In this document: positions 25,529 through 34,541 of the stretch, piece by piece | How the letters are laid out: each line of letters opens with the position of its first letter | Position numbering within the stretch: the stretch's first letter is position 1 | NCBI RefSeq assembly: GCF_040096455.1 | Contig: NZ_JBBMER010000003.1 | Coordinates: forward strand, 124,001-188,000 | Reading direction: 5' to 3' | Source of the DNA: Lachnospira rogosae | Lineage (GTDB): Bacteria > Bacillota > Clostridia > Lachnospirales > Lachnospiraceae | DNA: 64,000 nt | The notes under the pieces: model-generated | The model's input: only the letters and a program-made list of their open reading frames with translations | Databases searched by the model: none | What the model was told of the DNA's origin: nothing | Program-made: the position numbers and the translations under genes

Positions 25529-26328
25529 TGTTAGATAATATATTTGAGCAATTAATGTATACTACATTAAGAATTGAGTGTATAGATAGTATTGGAAATA
25601 TTTTTTCAATTGGTACAGGATTCCTTATACAAAGACCTGTGGGAGATAATAAATATAAGTTATATTTGGTCTCTAATAAGCATGTTTTGTGCAATACAGA
25701 TTCAATTGCAATATCTTTTACTGCAAATAAGGGAAATGAACCAGATGTTGGTAACAGGGTACGTTTGCCAATATCAAATATAAAGGATAGTATTGTAGGG
25801 CATCCAGATTCTAATGTTGATATTGCTGTTTTAGAATGTACAGGACTTTTTATTATGATGCCTGAACAACTATATTATAAAGCTGTATCGTATGATATGT
25901 TAGCAACATTCAATGAAGAAGAATTATCTGTAGCTGAAAATGTATATTTTGTTGGATATCCAGATAATAGATATGATAAGGCAAATAATTTACCATTGAT
26001 ACGAACTGGTATGATTGCTAGTAATCCTAAATATGACTATAATGGTAATCCAACATTTATAATTGACGCACAGGTGTTCCCAGGTTCAAGTGGTAGTCCG
26101 GTTTACATAGATTTGACATATGAAAATATGAAGAATGGACAAATAATTGTTGGTAAAAAAGATATAAAATTATTAGGCATTGTTTCTGCTACTATGATAA
26201 GGAATAATCAATTAAAATCGATAGAAACAAATACTCATTATTTAACAGAAGAAGTATTAGGATTAGGAATTGTTTATAAATCAACAGCAATAAAAGAATT
26301 AATAGATACTTTACCGATGAATAATTGA
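25528..26328 (+). CDS. Cytosolic trypsin-like serine protease
   Basis: A 266-residue protein with no signal peptide and the chymotrypsin-fold triad: His52 in SNKHVL, Asp98 in NVDIAVL and Ser188 in PGSSGSP. The fold start (TGFLIQ) is typical of trypsin-like peptidase modules found in bacterial conflict systems. Start and stop are coupled to the AbiJ-like gene upstream (TAATG), and 89 bp separate it from the nuclease-helicase gene. Protease effectors or activators are known in several anti-phage systems; its substrate here is unknown, perhaps one of its neighbours. Confidence 0.75.
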   Translation: MLDNIFEQLMYTTLRIECIDSIGNIFSIGTGFLIQRPVGDNKYKLYLVSNKHVLCNTDSIAISFTANKGNEPDVGNRVRLPISNIKDSIVGHPDSNVDIAVLECTGLFIMMPEQLYYKAVSYDMLATFNEEELSVAENVYFVGYPDNRYDKANNLPLIRTGMIASNPKYDYNGNPTFIIDAQVFPGSSGSPVYIDLTYENMKNGQIIVGKKDIKLLGIVSATMIRNNQLKSIETNTHYLTEEVLGLGIVYKSTAIKELIDTLPMNN

Positions 26329-26417
26329 GAAAATGACGAGAAGGTATTAATTTCGTATCCAATAGCGATTTACTATGATTAAAGTGGCAAATAAAAGGTT
26401 AGGAGAAATTTAATAAT

Positions 26418-27923
26418 ATGAATTCAGTAAATTTATATATTTTATGTGAAGGAACAAAATTGGATAATTGGGTTGATTATCAGAAAGTATTGACAAATTC
26501 ATATGAAAAAAAACAATTGAAAAATGCTGAAATTGATACATTGAAAAGATTTGTTAATGAACTTTTGAATTGGGGTATAGCCATAGAGGATTTAGATGGA
26601 TTTTTTTATGGATTTTCTATTCCACAAATATCAAAAGAGTTTGATTTGTTAAAAATATTCGAAAATGATGTAGTTGTAAATATTGAATTAAAAAGTAATG
26701 ATATAGCTATGGACAAAATAGAGTATCAGTTGAGGAAAAATAGATATTATTTATCACATTTAAAGAAAAAAATTTATAGTTTTACTTATGTTAATTCTGG
26801 GGAGAATGGTAAGATATATTCATATGATGGAGACAAATTATTAGAAAGCAATATAGAAGAAATTGCTCAATTAATTTCTTTAAAAGGTACGTTTATTAAA
26901 GAAAATATTGAGAGCCTATTTAAGGCTAAGGATTATTTGATCTCTCCAATTAATACACCACAGCTTTTTGTCGAGGGAAATTATTATTTAACAGGTCAAC
27001 AGGAAGAGATTAAGAATAAAATAATTAACGGAATTGATAATAGAGAACACAAAATATGGGGGATTCAAGGCAGTGCTGGAACTGGAAAAACATTGTTGCT
27101 CTATGATATTGCAAGAACATTAGGACAAATGATGAGGGTATGTGTGATACATTCGGGCATTCTTTCTCAAGGACATATTGAATTAAATTCAATTTTACGA
27201 GAAGTTGACATAATTCCAGTTAAAGAATGTAATGAAAACTTGATTAGGCAATATGATTGCATTTTGATTGATGAGTCGCAAAGGTTATATCAAGTAGATT
27301 TTGATTGTATAGTTAAGGCATTTCAGGATTTGAATATTCATTGTATTTTTGGATACGACTATTATCAGGTTTTATCATATGCCGAAGAAAATAGAAATAT
27401 TCCAGAACAATTAAATAGATTGAGCTTTTTTTGTGAAAATAAATTATCTGAAAAAATACGTACAAACAAGGAAGTTGCGTCATTTATTAAAAACGTGATT
27501 AATTTAGCACATCGACCAAAAAGATATATGGATTATAGCAATATAGAAGTTCTATATGCTTTTGACTATACAGTGGCAAAAAATATAATTGAACATTATG
27601 TCACAAATAAGGAATATAAATTTATATCGTATACGCCATCGAGAATAAAAAGTAATGATATAGATAAACTTTCTAATTATACAAATACACATCATATAAT
27701 AGGACAGGAATTTGACAATGTGATTTTTAGTATGGATAATAATTTTAAATATACTGAAGATGGACATTTACAGGGAAGAATTCATCCAAATCCTGATTAC
27801 ATATTTTATAAACTTTGGTTTCAAGGAGTATCTAGAGCAAGGGAACGATTATGTATATTAATAATAGGGAATGAACCTTTGTTTAACAATATTTTACAAG
27901 TTAAGATGCAGTTTAGTGAGTAG
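26418..27923 (+). CDS. PD-(D/E)XK nuclease fused to SF1 helicase (DUF2075-like)
   Basis: A 501-residue fusion. The N-terminal nuclease has Asp76 (EFDLL), Glu90 and Lys92 (IELK) and a following Q-rich helix (YQLRKNRYYL), the PD-(D/E)XK signature. The SF1 helicase core has Walker A GSAGTGKT (218-225), DESQ (285-288), a motif V-like IGQEFDNVIF and motif VI GVSRARERL, matching DUF2075/Schlafen-type helicases. It would unwind and cut foreign nucleic acid. AGGAGAAA precedes the ATG. It is the last gene of element 1 and one of its most AT-rich stretches, suggesting a separate origin for the cargo. Confidence 0.75.
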   Translation: MNSVNLYILCEGTKLDNWVDYQKVLTNSYEKKQLKNAEIDTLKRFVNELLNWGIAIEDLDGFFYGFSIPQISKEFDLLKIFENDVVVNIELKSNDIAMDKIEYQLRKNRYYLSHLKKKIYSFTYVNSGENGKIYSYDGDKLLESNIEEIAQLISLKGTFIKENIESLFKAKDYLISPINTPQLFVEGNYYLTGQQEEIKNKIINGIDNREHKIWGIQGSAGTGKTLLLYDIARTLGQMMRVCVIHSGILSQGHIELNSILREVDIIPVKECNENLIRQYDCILIDESQRLYQVDFDCIVKAFQDLNIHCIFGYDYYQVLSYAEENRNIPEQLNRLSFFCENKLSEKIRTNKEVASFIKNVINLAHRPKRYMDYSNIEVLYAFDYTVAKNIIEHYVTNKEYKFISYTPSRIKSNDIDKLSNYTNTHHIIGQEFDNVIFSMDNNFKYTEDGHLQGRIHPNPDYIFYKLWFQGVSRARERLCILIIGNEPLFNNILQVKMQFSE

Positions 27924-28011
27924 ATATACAACTGCTATTTTTGTAAATATTGTAAAGCAATATATTACTTGAATGTTATATCATTTGGTGCCTAGATTTT
28001 AATAGGAATTT

Positions 28012-28029
28012 TGATACCCATATGATACT
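28012..28029. repeat. Candidate attR of integrative element 1
   Basis: TGATACCCATATGATACT repeats the left-end sequence at 16763-16780 with two substitutions. It follows the last cargo gene by about 90 bp. The interval 27924-28349 holds no gene I can support; it contains this site, a terminator and a short coding remnant near 28260-28336. Confidence 0.55.
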
Positions 28030-28152
28030 TAAATTTTTGAAAATATAAAATAATTGTGATAAAAGGCGGAATAATAGCCATTAAAAGCTCTAGAAATCAA
28101 GCCTTCACAGGGATAATAAGTTCCTCTGCAGGGAGTTTGAATAACGGATTAG

Positions 28153-28196
28153 AATGCCGAAAGCCTGTATTTATGCGGGCTTCCGGCATTTGTTTT
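28153..28196 (+). terminator. Rho-independent terminator beyond attR
   Basis: AATGCCGAAAGCC (28153-28165) pairs with GGCTTCCGGCATT (28178-28190) with one mismatch. It is followed by TGTTTT. It probably belonged to the gene that once lay upstream of the insertion, or shields the next genes. Confidence 0.75.
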
Positions 28197-28349
28197 ATCA
28201 AATGGCTCTAGTTTGGCTCTATTTGTGGGGAGAGTAATAGCAAGATTAAGGAGAAATTATGAAAAAATTATTACATCTGATATTGATGCAGACAGTATTG
28301 TTGAAATGATATATATGGATTCAGCAAATGAAGGATAAGGGTATTACGA

Positions 28350-28781
28350 ATGGCAAGAACAGAAAAAGTGATAATGACTAATATGTGTATGGTGTTTAGT
28401 GAAAATAGGATACTTGTCCAAGATAAGACGGATGATGATTACTCTGGAATAACATTTCCGGGAGGACATGTGGAAAGAGGAGAATCATTTACAGATGCTG
28501 TGATACGCGAAGTGTGGGAAGAAACTGGATTGAAAATTTCAGAACCAAAACTTTGTGGGATAAAAGACTGGATGAAGGATGAGGAAACAAGATATATAGT
28601 GTTATTATATAAGACAGATAAGTTTGAAGGAATAGTTACTTCGTCTGAAGAAGGGGATGTATTCTGGCTGACATTAGATGAAATGAAGCAGAGAAAACTT
28701 GCTTATGGAATGGATAAGATGTTGGAAGTATTTTTAAATGACAATATTAGTGAATATTTCTTTTTTGAAGAAAATGGATAG
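28350..28781 (+). CDS. Nudix hydrolase, MutT/8-oxo-dGTPase-like
   Basis: A 143-residue cytosolic Nudix protein with the complete box GGHVERGESFTDAVIREVWEETG (about 35-57 in pattern GX5EX7REXXEEXG). Members hydrolyse nucleoside diphosphates linked to another moiety; 8-oxo-dGTP or a similar nucleotide is the usual substrate of such small members. The ribosome binding site is weak (AAGGGTATT). The next Nudix gene starts 40 bp downstream, so this is a Nudix pair. Confidence 0.85.
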   Translation: MARTEKVIMTNMCMVFSENRILVQDKTDDDYSGITFPGGHVERGESFTDAVIREVWEETGLKISEPKLCGIKDWMKDEETRYIVLLYKTDKFEGIVTSSEEGDVFWLTLDEMKQRKLAYGMDKMLEVFLNDNISEYFFFEENG

Positions 28782-28821
28782 AAGAGTTGAAATAGTTTAA
28801 ATAAATGCAAAGGAGTTTGAA

Positions 28822-29304
28822 GTGGATATTTTATTTAAGAATGATGATTTTGTATTTTCATACAGAGTTGGTGGAATATTGATACGCAATGGAAAAATTC
28901 TATTACAGCGTCCTAAGAATGATGATTATTCCATTATAGGTGGACATGTAGCAGCAATGGAAACAAGTATAGAAACTTTGAAGCGGGAATTTGAAGAAGA
29001 ACTTCACACTAAAATAGAGGTAGATAATCTGCTGGCGATTGGTGAAATATATTTTCCATGGGGTAAAAGACCATGTCATCAGATATGTTTATATTATAAT
29101 GTACATCTCGTTAATTATGATATTCCTTTAGATGGAGTATTTCATGGTTATGATGGTCTGGATGACAAAAGGATTGATTTAGATTTTTGCTGGGTTCCAC
29201 TTGAGGATTTAAAGAATGATGTAAAGGTATATCCGCAGGAGTTGGTACCTTATATTCTTGAACCAAAGAAGGAAATTGTACATTTTGTTTCAAAGCAAAT
29301 TTAG
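28822..29304 (+). CDS. Nudix hydrolase with altered Nudix box
   Basis: A 160-residue Nudix-fold protein starting at GTG 28822 after AAGGAG. The box reads GGHVAAMETSIETLKREFEEEL: the REXXEE metal-binding core is intact, but the usual Glu at the GX5E position is replaced by neighbouring residues (AAMET), so activity is likely but substrate is open. It probably forms an operon with the upstream Nudix gene. Confidence 0.8.
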   Translation: MDILFKNDDFVFSYRVGGILIRNGKILLQRPKNDDYSIIGGHVAAMETSIETLKREFEEELHTKIEVDNLLAIGEIYFPWGKRPCHQICLYYNVHLVNYDIPLDGVFHGYDGLDDKRIDLDFCWVPLEDLKNDVKVYPQELVPYILEPKKEIVHFVSKQI

Positions 29305-29338
29305 AAGATGAGATTATAGGTGTCGATGGAGAAGAAAT

Positions 29339-29400
29339 ATGTTAGAAGTTAAATTTTATGATACAGTAGATGATTCATTACTGAAGTTTGCAGTAATAAT
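29339..29400 (+). pseudogene. N-terminal remnant of a third Nudix gene
   Basis: From ATG 29339 the translation (MLEVKFYDTVDDSLLKFAV) looks like the start of another small Nudix hydrolase. It then loses similarity and goes out of phase with the M24 remnant that follows. A deletion appears to have fused the two fragments. Confidence 0.4.
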
Positions 29401-29979
29401 TTCACAGAGGAGGGTGCGGATTCGTTCTAATATTGGGATGTTGGTGCATTTGTATTTGCAGGAGATGAAACATACGTTTCTGTATCTGGTAAGCAGTATG
29501 TAACTTCGGATAGAGTTATAGGAAATAACGATATTATAACCATTGATTTAAGTCCACAGGCAGGTAATATATGGGGAGATTATGCGAGAACTATTATTGT
29601 GGAGAATGGAAAGGTTGTAGAGGATATAGGGCTGATTGAAAATCTGGAATGGAAAAGCGGTCTGCAGATGGAAGAGAAATTACATGCAGAATTGTTACGT
29701 TTTGCTACGAAGGAAACAACCTTTGAGAAATTGTACTATCATATGAATAAGTTAATAGTGGAAAATGGATTTGTAAATCTTGATTTTATGGACAATCTGG
29801 GACATTCCATTGTGAAAACCAAAGGTGATAGAGTTTACATTGAAAAAGGTAATATGACCAAGCTTGGCGATGTAAAGTATTTTACATTTAAACCGCACGT
29901 AGCATTTCCAGATTCAAAGTATGGATATAAAAAAGAGAATATTTATTACTTTAACGAAAACGGGTTGATGGAACTTTAA
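29392..29979 (+). pseudogene. M24 (creatinase/aminopeptidase-like) gene, broken
   Basis: One reading frame encodes M24-peptidase-like sequence: EEGADSF, then WDVGAFVFAGDE, the metal-binding DLSPQ...NIWGDYARTI, GHSI and FTFKPH. An in-frame TAA at 29428-29430 interrupts it, and the N-terminal domain is missing. The residual open frame from GTG 29599 to 29979 is only its C-terminal part (126 residues) and lacks the first metal ligands. It is most likely a decaying gene. Confidence 0.65.
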
Positions 29980-29993
29980 AAGGAGTAAAGAAA

Positions 29994-30644
29994 ATGAATG
30001 TTATTTTTGATATGGATGGACTAATGTTTGACACAGAGAAAGTGTTTATAAAGGCTTGGGATTATGCTGGTGAAAGGATAGGTATTTGGAAAGCTGGATA
30101 TATGGTCTATAAAACTTTAGGCATGAGCATTGTTGCCTCTTATGAGATTTGGAACGAAGAGTTTGGTGATCGGTATAATCAGGAAGAATTGCGTAAATAC
30201 ACAAAAGAATTTCTAAAAAACTATTATGAAAATAATAAAGTTCCTTTAAAGCAAGGATTGTATGTCTTGTTGGAATATTTGAAAAATGCAAATGCCAAGT
30301 TGGCAGTTGCTTCTTTATCACCGCGTTGGGAAGTGGAAAAACATCTAAATGATGCAGGAATTATAGATTGTTTTTCCGCAATTATTTGTGGAGATATGGT
30401 TGAGAAATCTAAGCCAGCGCCGGACATTTACATAAAAGCCTGTGAAATGTTAAATGAAAATCCTGAAGAGTGTATAGCTCTTGAAGATTCAAAAAACGGA
30501 TTACTATCGGCTTACAGAGCGGGATGTAAGCCAATCATGGTTCCGGATTTGTGGCAACCTGATGAAGAAATATTGCAGATAATAAAGGGCAAGTATTCCG
30601 ATTTGGAACAGGTGAAAAAGGCGTTTGAAAGTGGTGAAATATAG
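29994..30644 (+). CDS. HAD hydrolase, beta-phosphoglucomutase-like
   Basis: A 216-residue HAD phosphatase with motif I DMDGLMFDTE (4-13), a helical cap, motif II ASLSPR, the Lys in KSKPAPD and motif IV ALEDSKNG. All catalytic residues are present. Substrates of this subclass are small phosphorylated metabolites and cannot be predicted. AAAGGAG lies 9 bp upstream. It is followed at 20 bp by an epimerase gene, suggesting a small metabolic operon. Confidence 0.85.
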   Translation: MNVIFDMDGLMFDTEKVFIKAWDYAGERIGIWKAGYMVYKTLGMSIVASYEIWNEEFGDRYNQEELRKYTKEFLKNYYENNKVPLKQGLYVLLEYLKNANAKLAVASLSPRWEVEKHLNDAGIIDCFSAIICGDMVEKSKPAPDIYIKACEMLNENPEECIALEDSKNGLLSAYRAGCKPIMVPDLWQPDEEILQIIKGKYSDLEQVKKAFESGEI

Positions 30645-30663
30645 AAACAAGGGAGGCACAACA

Positions 30664-31563
30664 GTGAATATTCTAGTTATTGGTGGAACACGATTTTTTG
30701 GTATACATATGGTTAATGAGCTTTTAACCGCAGGTTATGATGTAACAATTGCAACACGTGGGAAGGCATCAGATTCATTTGGGGATAAGGTTAAAAGGAT
30801 ATTTCTGGAAAGGACTAAGGAAGAAAGTGTACGAGAGGCATTAAGCGGTACTCATTACGATGTAGTAATTGATAAAATTGCATATTGCTCAAATGATATT
30901 AAGTATGTGATGGATGTTATAGATTGTGATAAGTATATTTATATGTCAAGCACATCTGTGTATAACCCGAAACATATCAATACCGTTGAGGCAGATTTTG
31001 ATGGAATTGAAAATGAACTGATATGGTGTGATAGAAAAGCATTCCCTTATGAGCAAATAAAGCGTCAGGCAGAGTGTGCGTTATGGCAGCAGTATCCAGA
31101 AAAGAATTGGATTGCCGTTAGATATCCATTTGCCATTGGAAAGGATGATTATACAAAAAGGCTGCTGTTCTATGTAGAACATACTATGAAATCTATTCCA
31201 ATGAATATTGATAATGTTGATTATCAGATGAGTTATATTCGTTCCGACGAAGCAGGAAAATTCCTTACATTTTTGGTGGATAAAGATGTTAAAGGAGCAA
31301 TTAATGGTGCTTCGGATGGTACGATTTCTATAAAGGAAATTATCGAATATGTTGAAGAAAAGACGGGAGCAAGAGCGATAATTGATAATTCTGGCGAGGA
31401 TGCACCATACAATGGGGAACCGGAATATAGTATATGTACGGATAAGGCGAAGGAATTAGGTTATCAATTTACAGAATTGAAAGATTGGATATATGAGTTG
31501 CTGGATTATTATATTCAGGTAGTCGAAGAAATGGATAAGGTTGATAATGGTAGATTTCATTAG
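30664..31563 (+). CDS. NAD-dependent epimerase/dehydratase family protein
   Basis: A 299-residue extended SDR protein with a Rossmann start NILVIGGTRFFG (GxxxFxG type) and an active-site-like YEQIK. GTG 30664 is preferred because AAGGGAGG is 8 bp upstream; the frame is open from 30625, overlapping the HAD gene. It resembles atypical SDRs acting on sugar nucleotides or isoflavone-type substrates; specificity is unknown. It lies in the mosaic accessory region with the HAD and tautomerase genes. Confidence 0.8.
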   Translation: MNILVIGGTRFFGIHMVNELLTAGYDVTIATRGKASDSFGDKVKRIFLERTKEESVREALSGTHYDVVIDKIAYCSNDIKYVMDVIDCDKYIYMSSTSVYNPKHINTVEADFDGIENELIWCDRKAFPYEQIKRQAECALWQQYPEKNWIAVRYPFAIGKDDYTKRLLFYVEHTMKSIPMNIDNVDYQMSYIRSDEAGKFLTFLVDKDVKGAINGASDGTISIKEIIEYVEEKTGARAIIDNSGEDAPYNGEPEYSICTDKAKELGYQFTELKDWIYELLDYYIQVVEEMDKVDNGRFH

Positions 31564-31580
31564 ATTGCGAGGGAGAAAAT

Positions 31581-31769
31581 ATGCCACATGTGATTGTAAA
31601 ACTATGGCCGGGACGAAACGATGAAATCAAAAGTAACTTGGCAAAGAGAATAGCACATACTGTTGCAGAAGAATTGAAGGTAGATATGGGTGATAAGTTG
31701 GTTGGTAAGCATGAACATTGCTATGTGGAGAAGGAATTCAAGGGCAATCAGCGTGCGGATAAGAAGTAG
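31581..31769 (+). CDS. Tautomerase-like small protein, altered C-terminus
   Basis: A 62-residue protein beginning MPHVIVKLWPGRNDEIKSNLAKRIAHTV, the pattern of 4-oxalocrotonate tautomerase-like proteins whose N-terminal Pro is the catalytic base after Met removal. The C-terminus (from about residue 40) does not follow the family closely, so the protein may be degenerate or inactive. GAGGGAG precedes the ATG. The next gene starts 11 bp after its stop. Confidence 0.65.
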   Translation: MPHVIVKLWPGRNDEIKSNLAKRIAHTVAEELKVDMGDKLVGKHEHCYVEKEFKGNQRADKK

Positions 31770-31779
31770 TGAGGAATAG

Positions 31780-34509
31780 ATGAATACACGATATTATATG
31801 GTCATTATCAAGGGTGAAATAAAGACATCCGAAATAATGTCATGTGGTTACAATAGAAATACTCAAAAATGGGATGTAAAATTCAATACTGGAAAAATAT
31901 ACTCTTATGCATATTTGAATGTGGAAAAATTGACTGAGCCAGAAGTTTTAAATCCTGATATGTATCGTATTAGCAGAGAAGGACGCGAGTTTTTTGATGT
32001 TAAAGCAATATATGTGTTTAGAAGCAGATATGAGTCCTATTGGCATATTTGTTTTGGCAATGGGAGTGAAAGAGATTATCACCGCAGTGAGTTAAATATT
32101 GTGGAATCATGTCTTACTCATAGTCAGTCATCAAATGTATTTGAATATATAAAGCAAATTGCAGGTTTGAGTAATCTTAAGAAAGAAGAGACTGGTGAAA
32201 AATTATTGTCTAAGAGGTTTGATAAGATTTCTTTTGTGGGTAGTGATGTAGCTTTAGCAAAGTATTTGAATCCATCATCATTGCAAGGAAAAAGAACAGG
32301 ACGCGAATACATTCTGATTTTCCCATTTGGATGCAATAACAGTCAGTATAAGGCTGTAAAAAATGCCATGGAGAATCAGATTAGTGTTATACAGGGACCT
32401 CCGGGAACAGGGAAGACACAAACAATATTGAATATTATTGCCAATATATTAATGCAAGGGAAAACGGTACAGATAGTATCCAATAATAATTCGGCAACAG
32501 AAAATGTATATGAAAAATTATCTTCTTCAAAATACAATTTAGGTTTTATTGCTGCGACATTAGGAAGTTCTAAAAATAAGAAATTATTTGTTGAGCATCA
32601 GGATGCCGCTTATCCAGATTTTTCGTCATGGAAAACGCAAGAAGATTCAAGTGTTTTGCAAAAGGGAATAGCTGACCAATCCAGTCAGTTAAAAAGCGTT
32701 TTTGATAAGCAGGAAAAACTGGCGTGTTTAAGGCAGGAACTTTCACAGTTGGTTACTGAACAGGAATATTTCAATCAATATGTTAAAGAATCAGATGTTC
32801 ATACAGATAGTATTAAGTTCAAGAAAAAGCTATCTTCAAAGCAATGGATGGTATTGTGGCAGGATTGCCAGTTGATTTCAGAAGAAAAAACGGCAATAGG
32901 ATTTTGGTTTAAGATAAAAGCCTTATTTAAATATGGAGTAACCGATTGGGGCATTTATAAGCAGGATATTTCAAAGATAATTACAACCTTTCAGGCAATG
33001 TATTATCGTGCAAAGCAAGCGGAGTTGTCTGCAGAAATTGCAGATATTGAAAAGTATTTAAATAGTGTTAATAAAAATTTGCTTGAGGATTTATGCAATC
33101 AGTCAATGGTTGTCCTAAAAGATAAACTGGCAAGAAAGTATGAAGGTAACAGCAAGAGAAAAATGTTTAGTGAAGATAATCTGTGGAAGGAGCCATATGG
33201 TGTACTGGTTGAGTATCCGGTTATATTAAGTACAACATTTTCGTCAAGAAACAGTCTGAATTCAGATGTGGTGTATGATTACCTTATCATGGATGAGGCA
33301 TCGCAGGTAGATATTGCAACTGGTGCATTGGCATTGTCCTGTGCAAGGAATGTTGTTATTGTGGGTGATACCAAGCAGCTTCCTAATGTTGTTAAAGATG
33401 ATACAAAGGTTAAAGCAAAAGTTATATTTGACAGCTTTCATATTAGTGAGGGATATCAGTATACAAATAGCTTTCTGCAATCCATTTTGGATGTTATGCC
33501 AAACGTAACACAAACATTGTTGCGGGAACATTATAGGTGTCACCCTAAAATAATAAATTTCTGTAACCAGAAATTCTATCGTGGTGAATTGATTATTATG
33601 ACAACGGATAAGGGTGAAGAGGATGTTTTATCGGTAGTAAAAACGGTAGCGGGAAATCATGAGCGTAATCATTATAGCCAGCGCCAGATAGATGTTATTA
33701 AAAATGAGATTATACCCAAATATGTTTCAAATCCGGAAGAAACGGGAATTATTGCACCATACAAAAATCAGGTAGAAGCATTAAGCAAGGAGATAACAGA
33801 TATTGATGCTTCCACAGTGCATAAGTTTCAGGGAAAGGAGAAAGAGAATATTATTATATCTACCGTGGATGATGAAATATCTGATTTTGCTGATGATCCA
33901 TATTTAATTAATGTTGCTGTATCAAGAGCTAAAAAGAAATTGATGCTGGTTGTAACTGGAAATGAGCAATCAAAAGAGCGCAATATAACAGATTTGATTG
34001 ATTATATTCAGTATAATAATTTTGAGGTTACTGAAAGCAAGATTTATTCGATTTTTGATTACCTTTACAAGCAGTATACTGAGGAAAGAAGGGTATATTT
34101 GCAGAAGCACAAAAAAGTATCAGAATATGATTCGGAAAATCTGATGTATTCATTGATAGAGGACATTATCTCCGCTAACAAGTATTCAAGCTTGGATGTT
34201 GTTTGTCATTTTCCGTTGAATATGTTGATTAAGAATCCAGAACTATTAAATGAGCAGGAATGTCAGTATGCAATGAATCCAGCAACACATTTAGATTTTC
34301 TGATTTATAACAGAATTGGTAAAAAGCCTGTGTTGGCGATTGAGGTTGACGGATATGAATACCATAAAGAGGATACTGTTCAGGCTTCAAGAGATTTGTT
34401 GAAAAATCATATTATGGAGTTGTATGAAATTCCATTACTGAGATTTATGACTAATGGTAGTGGCGAGAAAGAAAAGATTATCGAGATGTTGGATAAGTTG
34501 GTTGGGTAA
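31780..34509 (+). CDS. Upf1/Dna2-like SF1 helicase with DUF2726 nuclease-like tail
   Basis: A 909-residue protein. A beta-rich N-terminus (1-130) precedes an SF1B helicase core with Walker A GPPGTGKT (206-213), a coiled-coil insertion (about 290-430), DEAS (motif II), GDTKQLP, EHYRCHP, VHKFQGKEKE and VSRAKKKL. The C-terminal 130 residues (LDFLIYNR...AIEVDGYEYH) fit DUF2726, a Vsr/PD-(D/E)XK-like fold with acidic residues in nuclease positions. Such helicase-nuclease fusions are common in defence islands. It could act alone on invading DNA or RNA; function untested. Confidence 0.8.
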   Translation: MNTRYYMVIIKGEIKTSEIMSCGYNRNTQKWDVKFNTGKIYSYAYLNVEKLTEPEVLNPDMYRISREGREFFDVKAIYVFRSRYESYWHICFGNGSERDYHRSELNIVESCLTHSQSSNVFEYIKQIAGLSNLKKEETGEKLLSKRFDKISFVGSDVALAKYLNPSSLQGKRTGREYILIFPFGCNNSQYKAVKNAMENQISVIQGPPGTGKTQTILNIIANILMQGKTVQIVSNNNSATENVYEKLSSSKYNLGFIAATLGSSKNKKLFVEHQDAAYPDFSSWKTQEDSSVLQKGIADQSSQLKSVFDKQEKLACLRQELSQLVTEQEYFNQYVKESDVHTDSIKFKKKLSSKQWMVLWQDCQLISEEKTAIGFWFKIKALFKYGVTDWGIYKQDISKIITTFQAMYYRAKQAELSAEIADIEKYLNSVNKNLLEDLCNQSMVVLKDKLARKYEGNSKRKMFSEDNLWKEPYGVLVEYPVILSTTFSSRNSLNSDVVYDYLIMDEASQVDIATGALALSCARNVVIVGDTKQLPNVVKDDTKVKAKVIFDSFHISEGYQYTNSFLQSILDVMPNVTQTLLREHYRCHPKIINFCNQKFYRGELIIMTTDKGEEDVLSVVKTVAGNHERNHYSQRQIDVIKNEIIPKYVSNPEETGIIAPYKNQVEALSKEITDIDASTVHKFQGKEKENIIISTVDDEISDFADDPYLINVAVSRAKKKLMLVVTGNEQSKERNITDLIDYIQYNNFEVTESKIYSIFDYLYKQYTEERRVYLQKHKKVSEYDSENLMYSLIEDIISANKYSSLDVVCHFPLNMLIKNPELLNEQECQYAMNPATHLDFLIYNRIGKKPVLAIEVDGYEYHKEDTVQASRDLLKNHIMELYEIPLLRFMTNGSGEKEKIIEMLDKLVG

Positions 34510-34541
34510 CCGAAATAGGAAATAAAATGGGAGATGCTATT

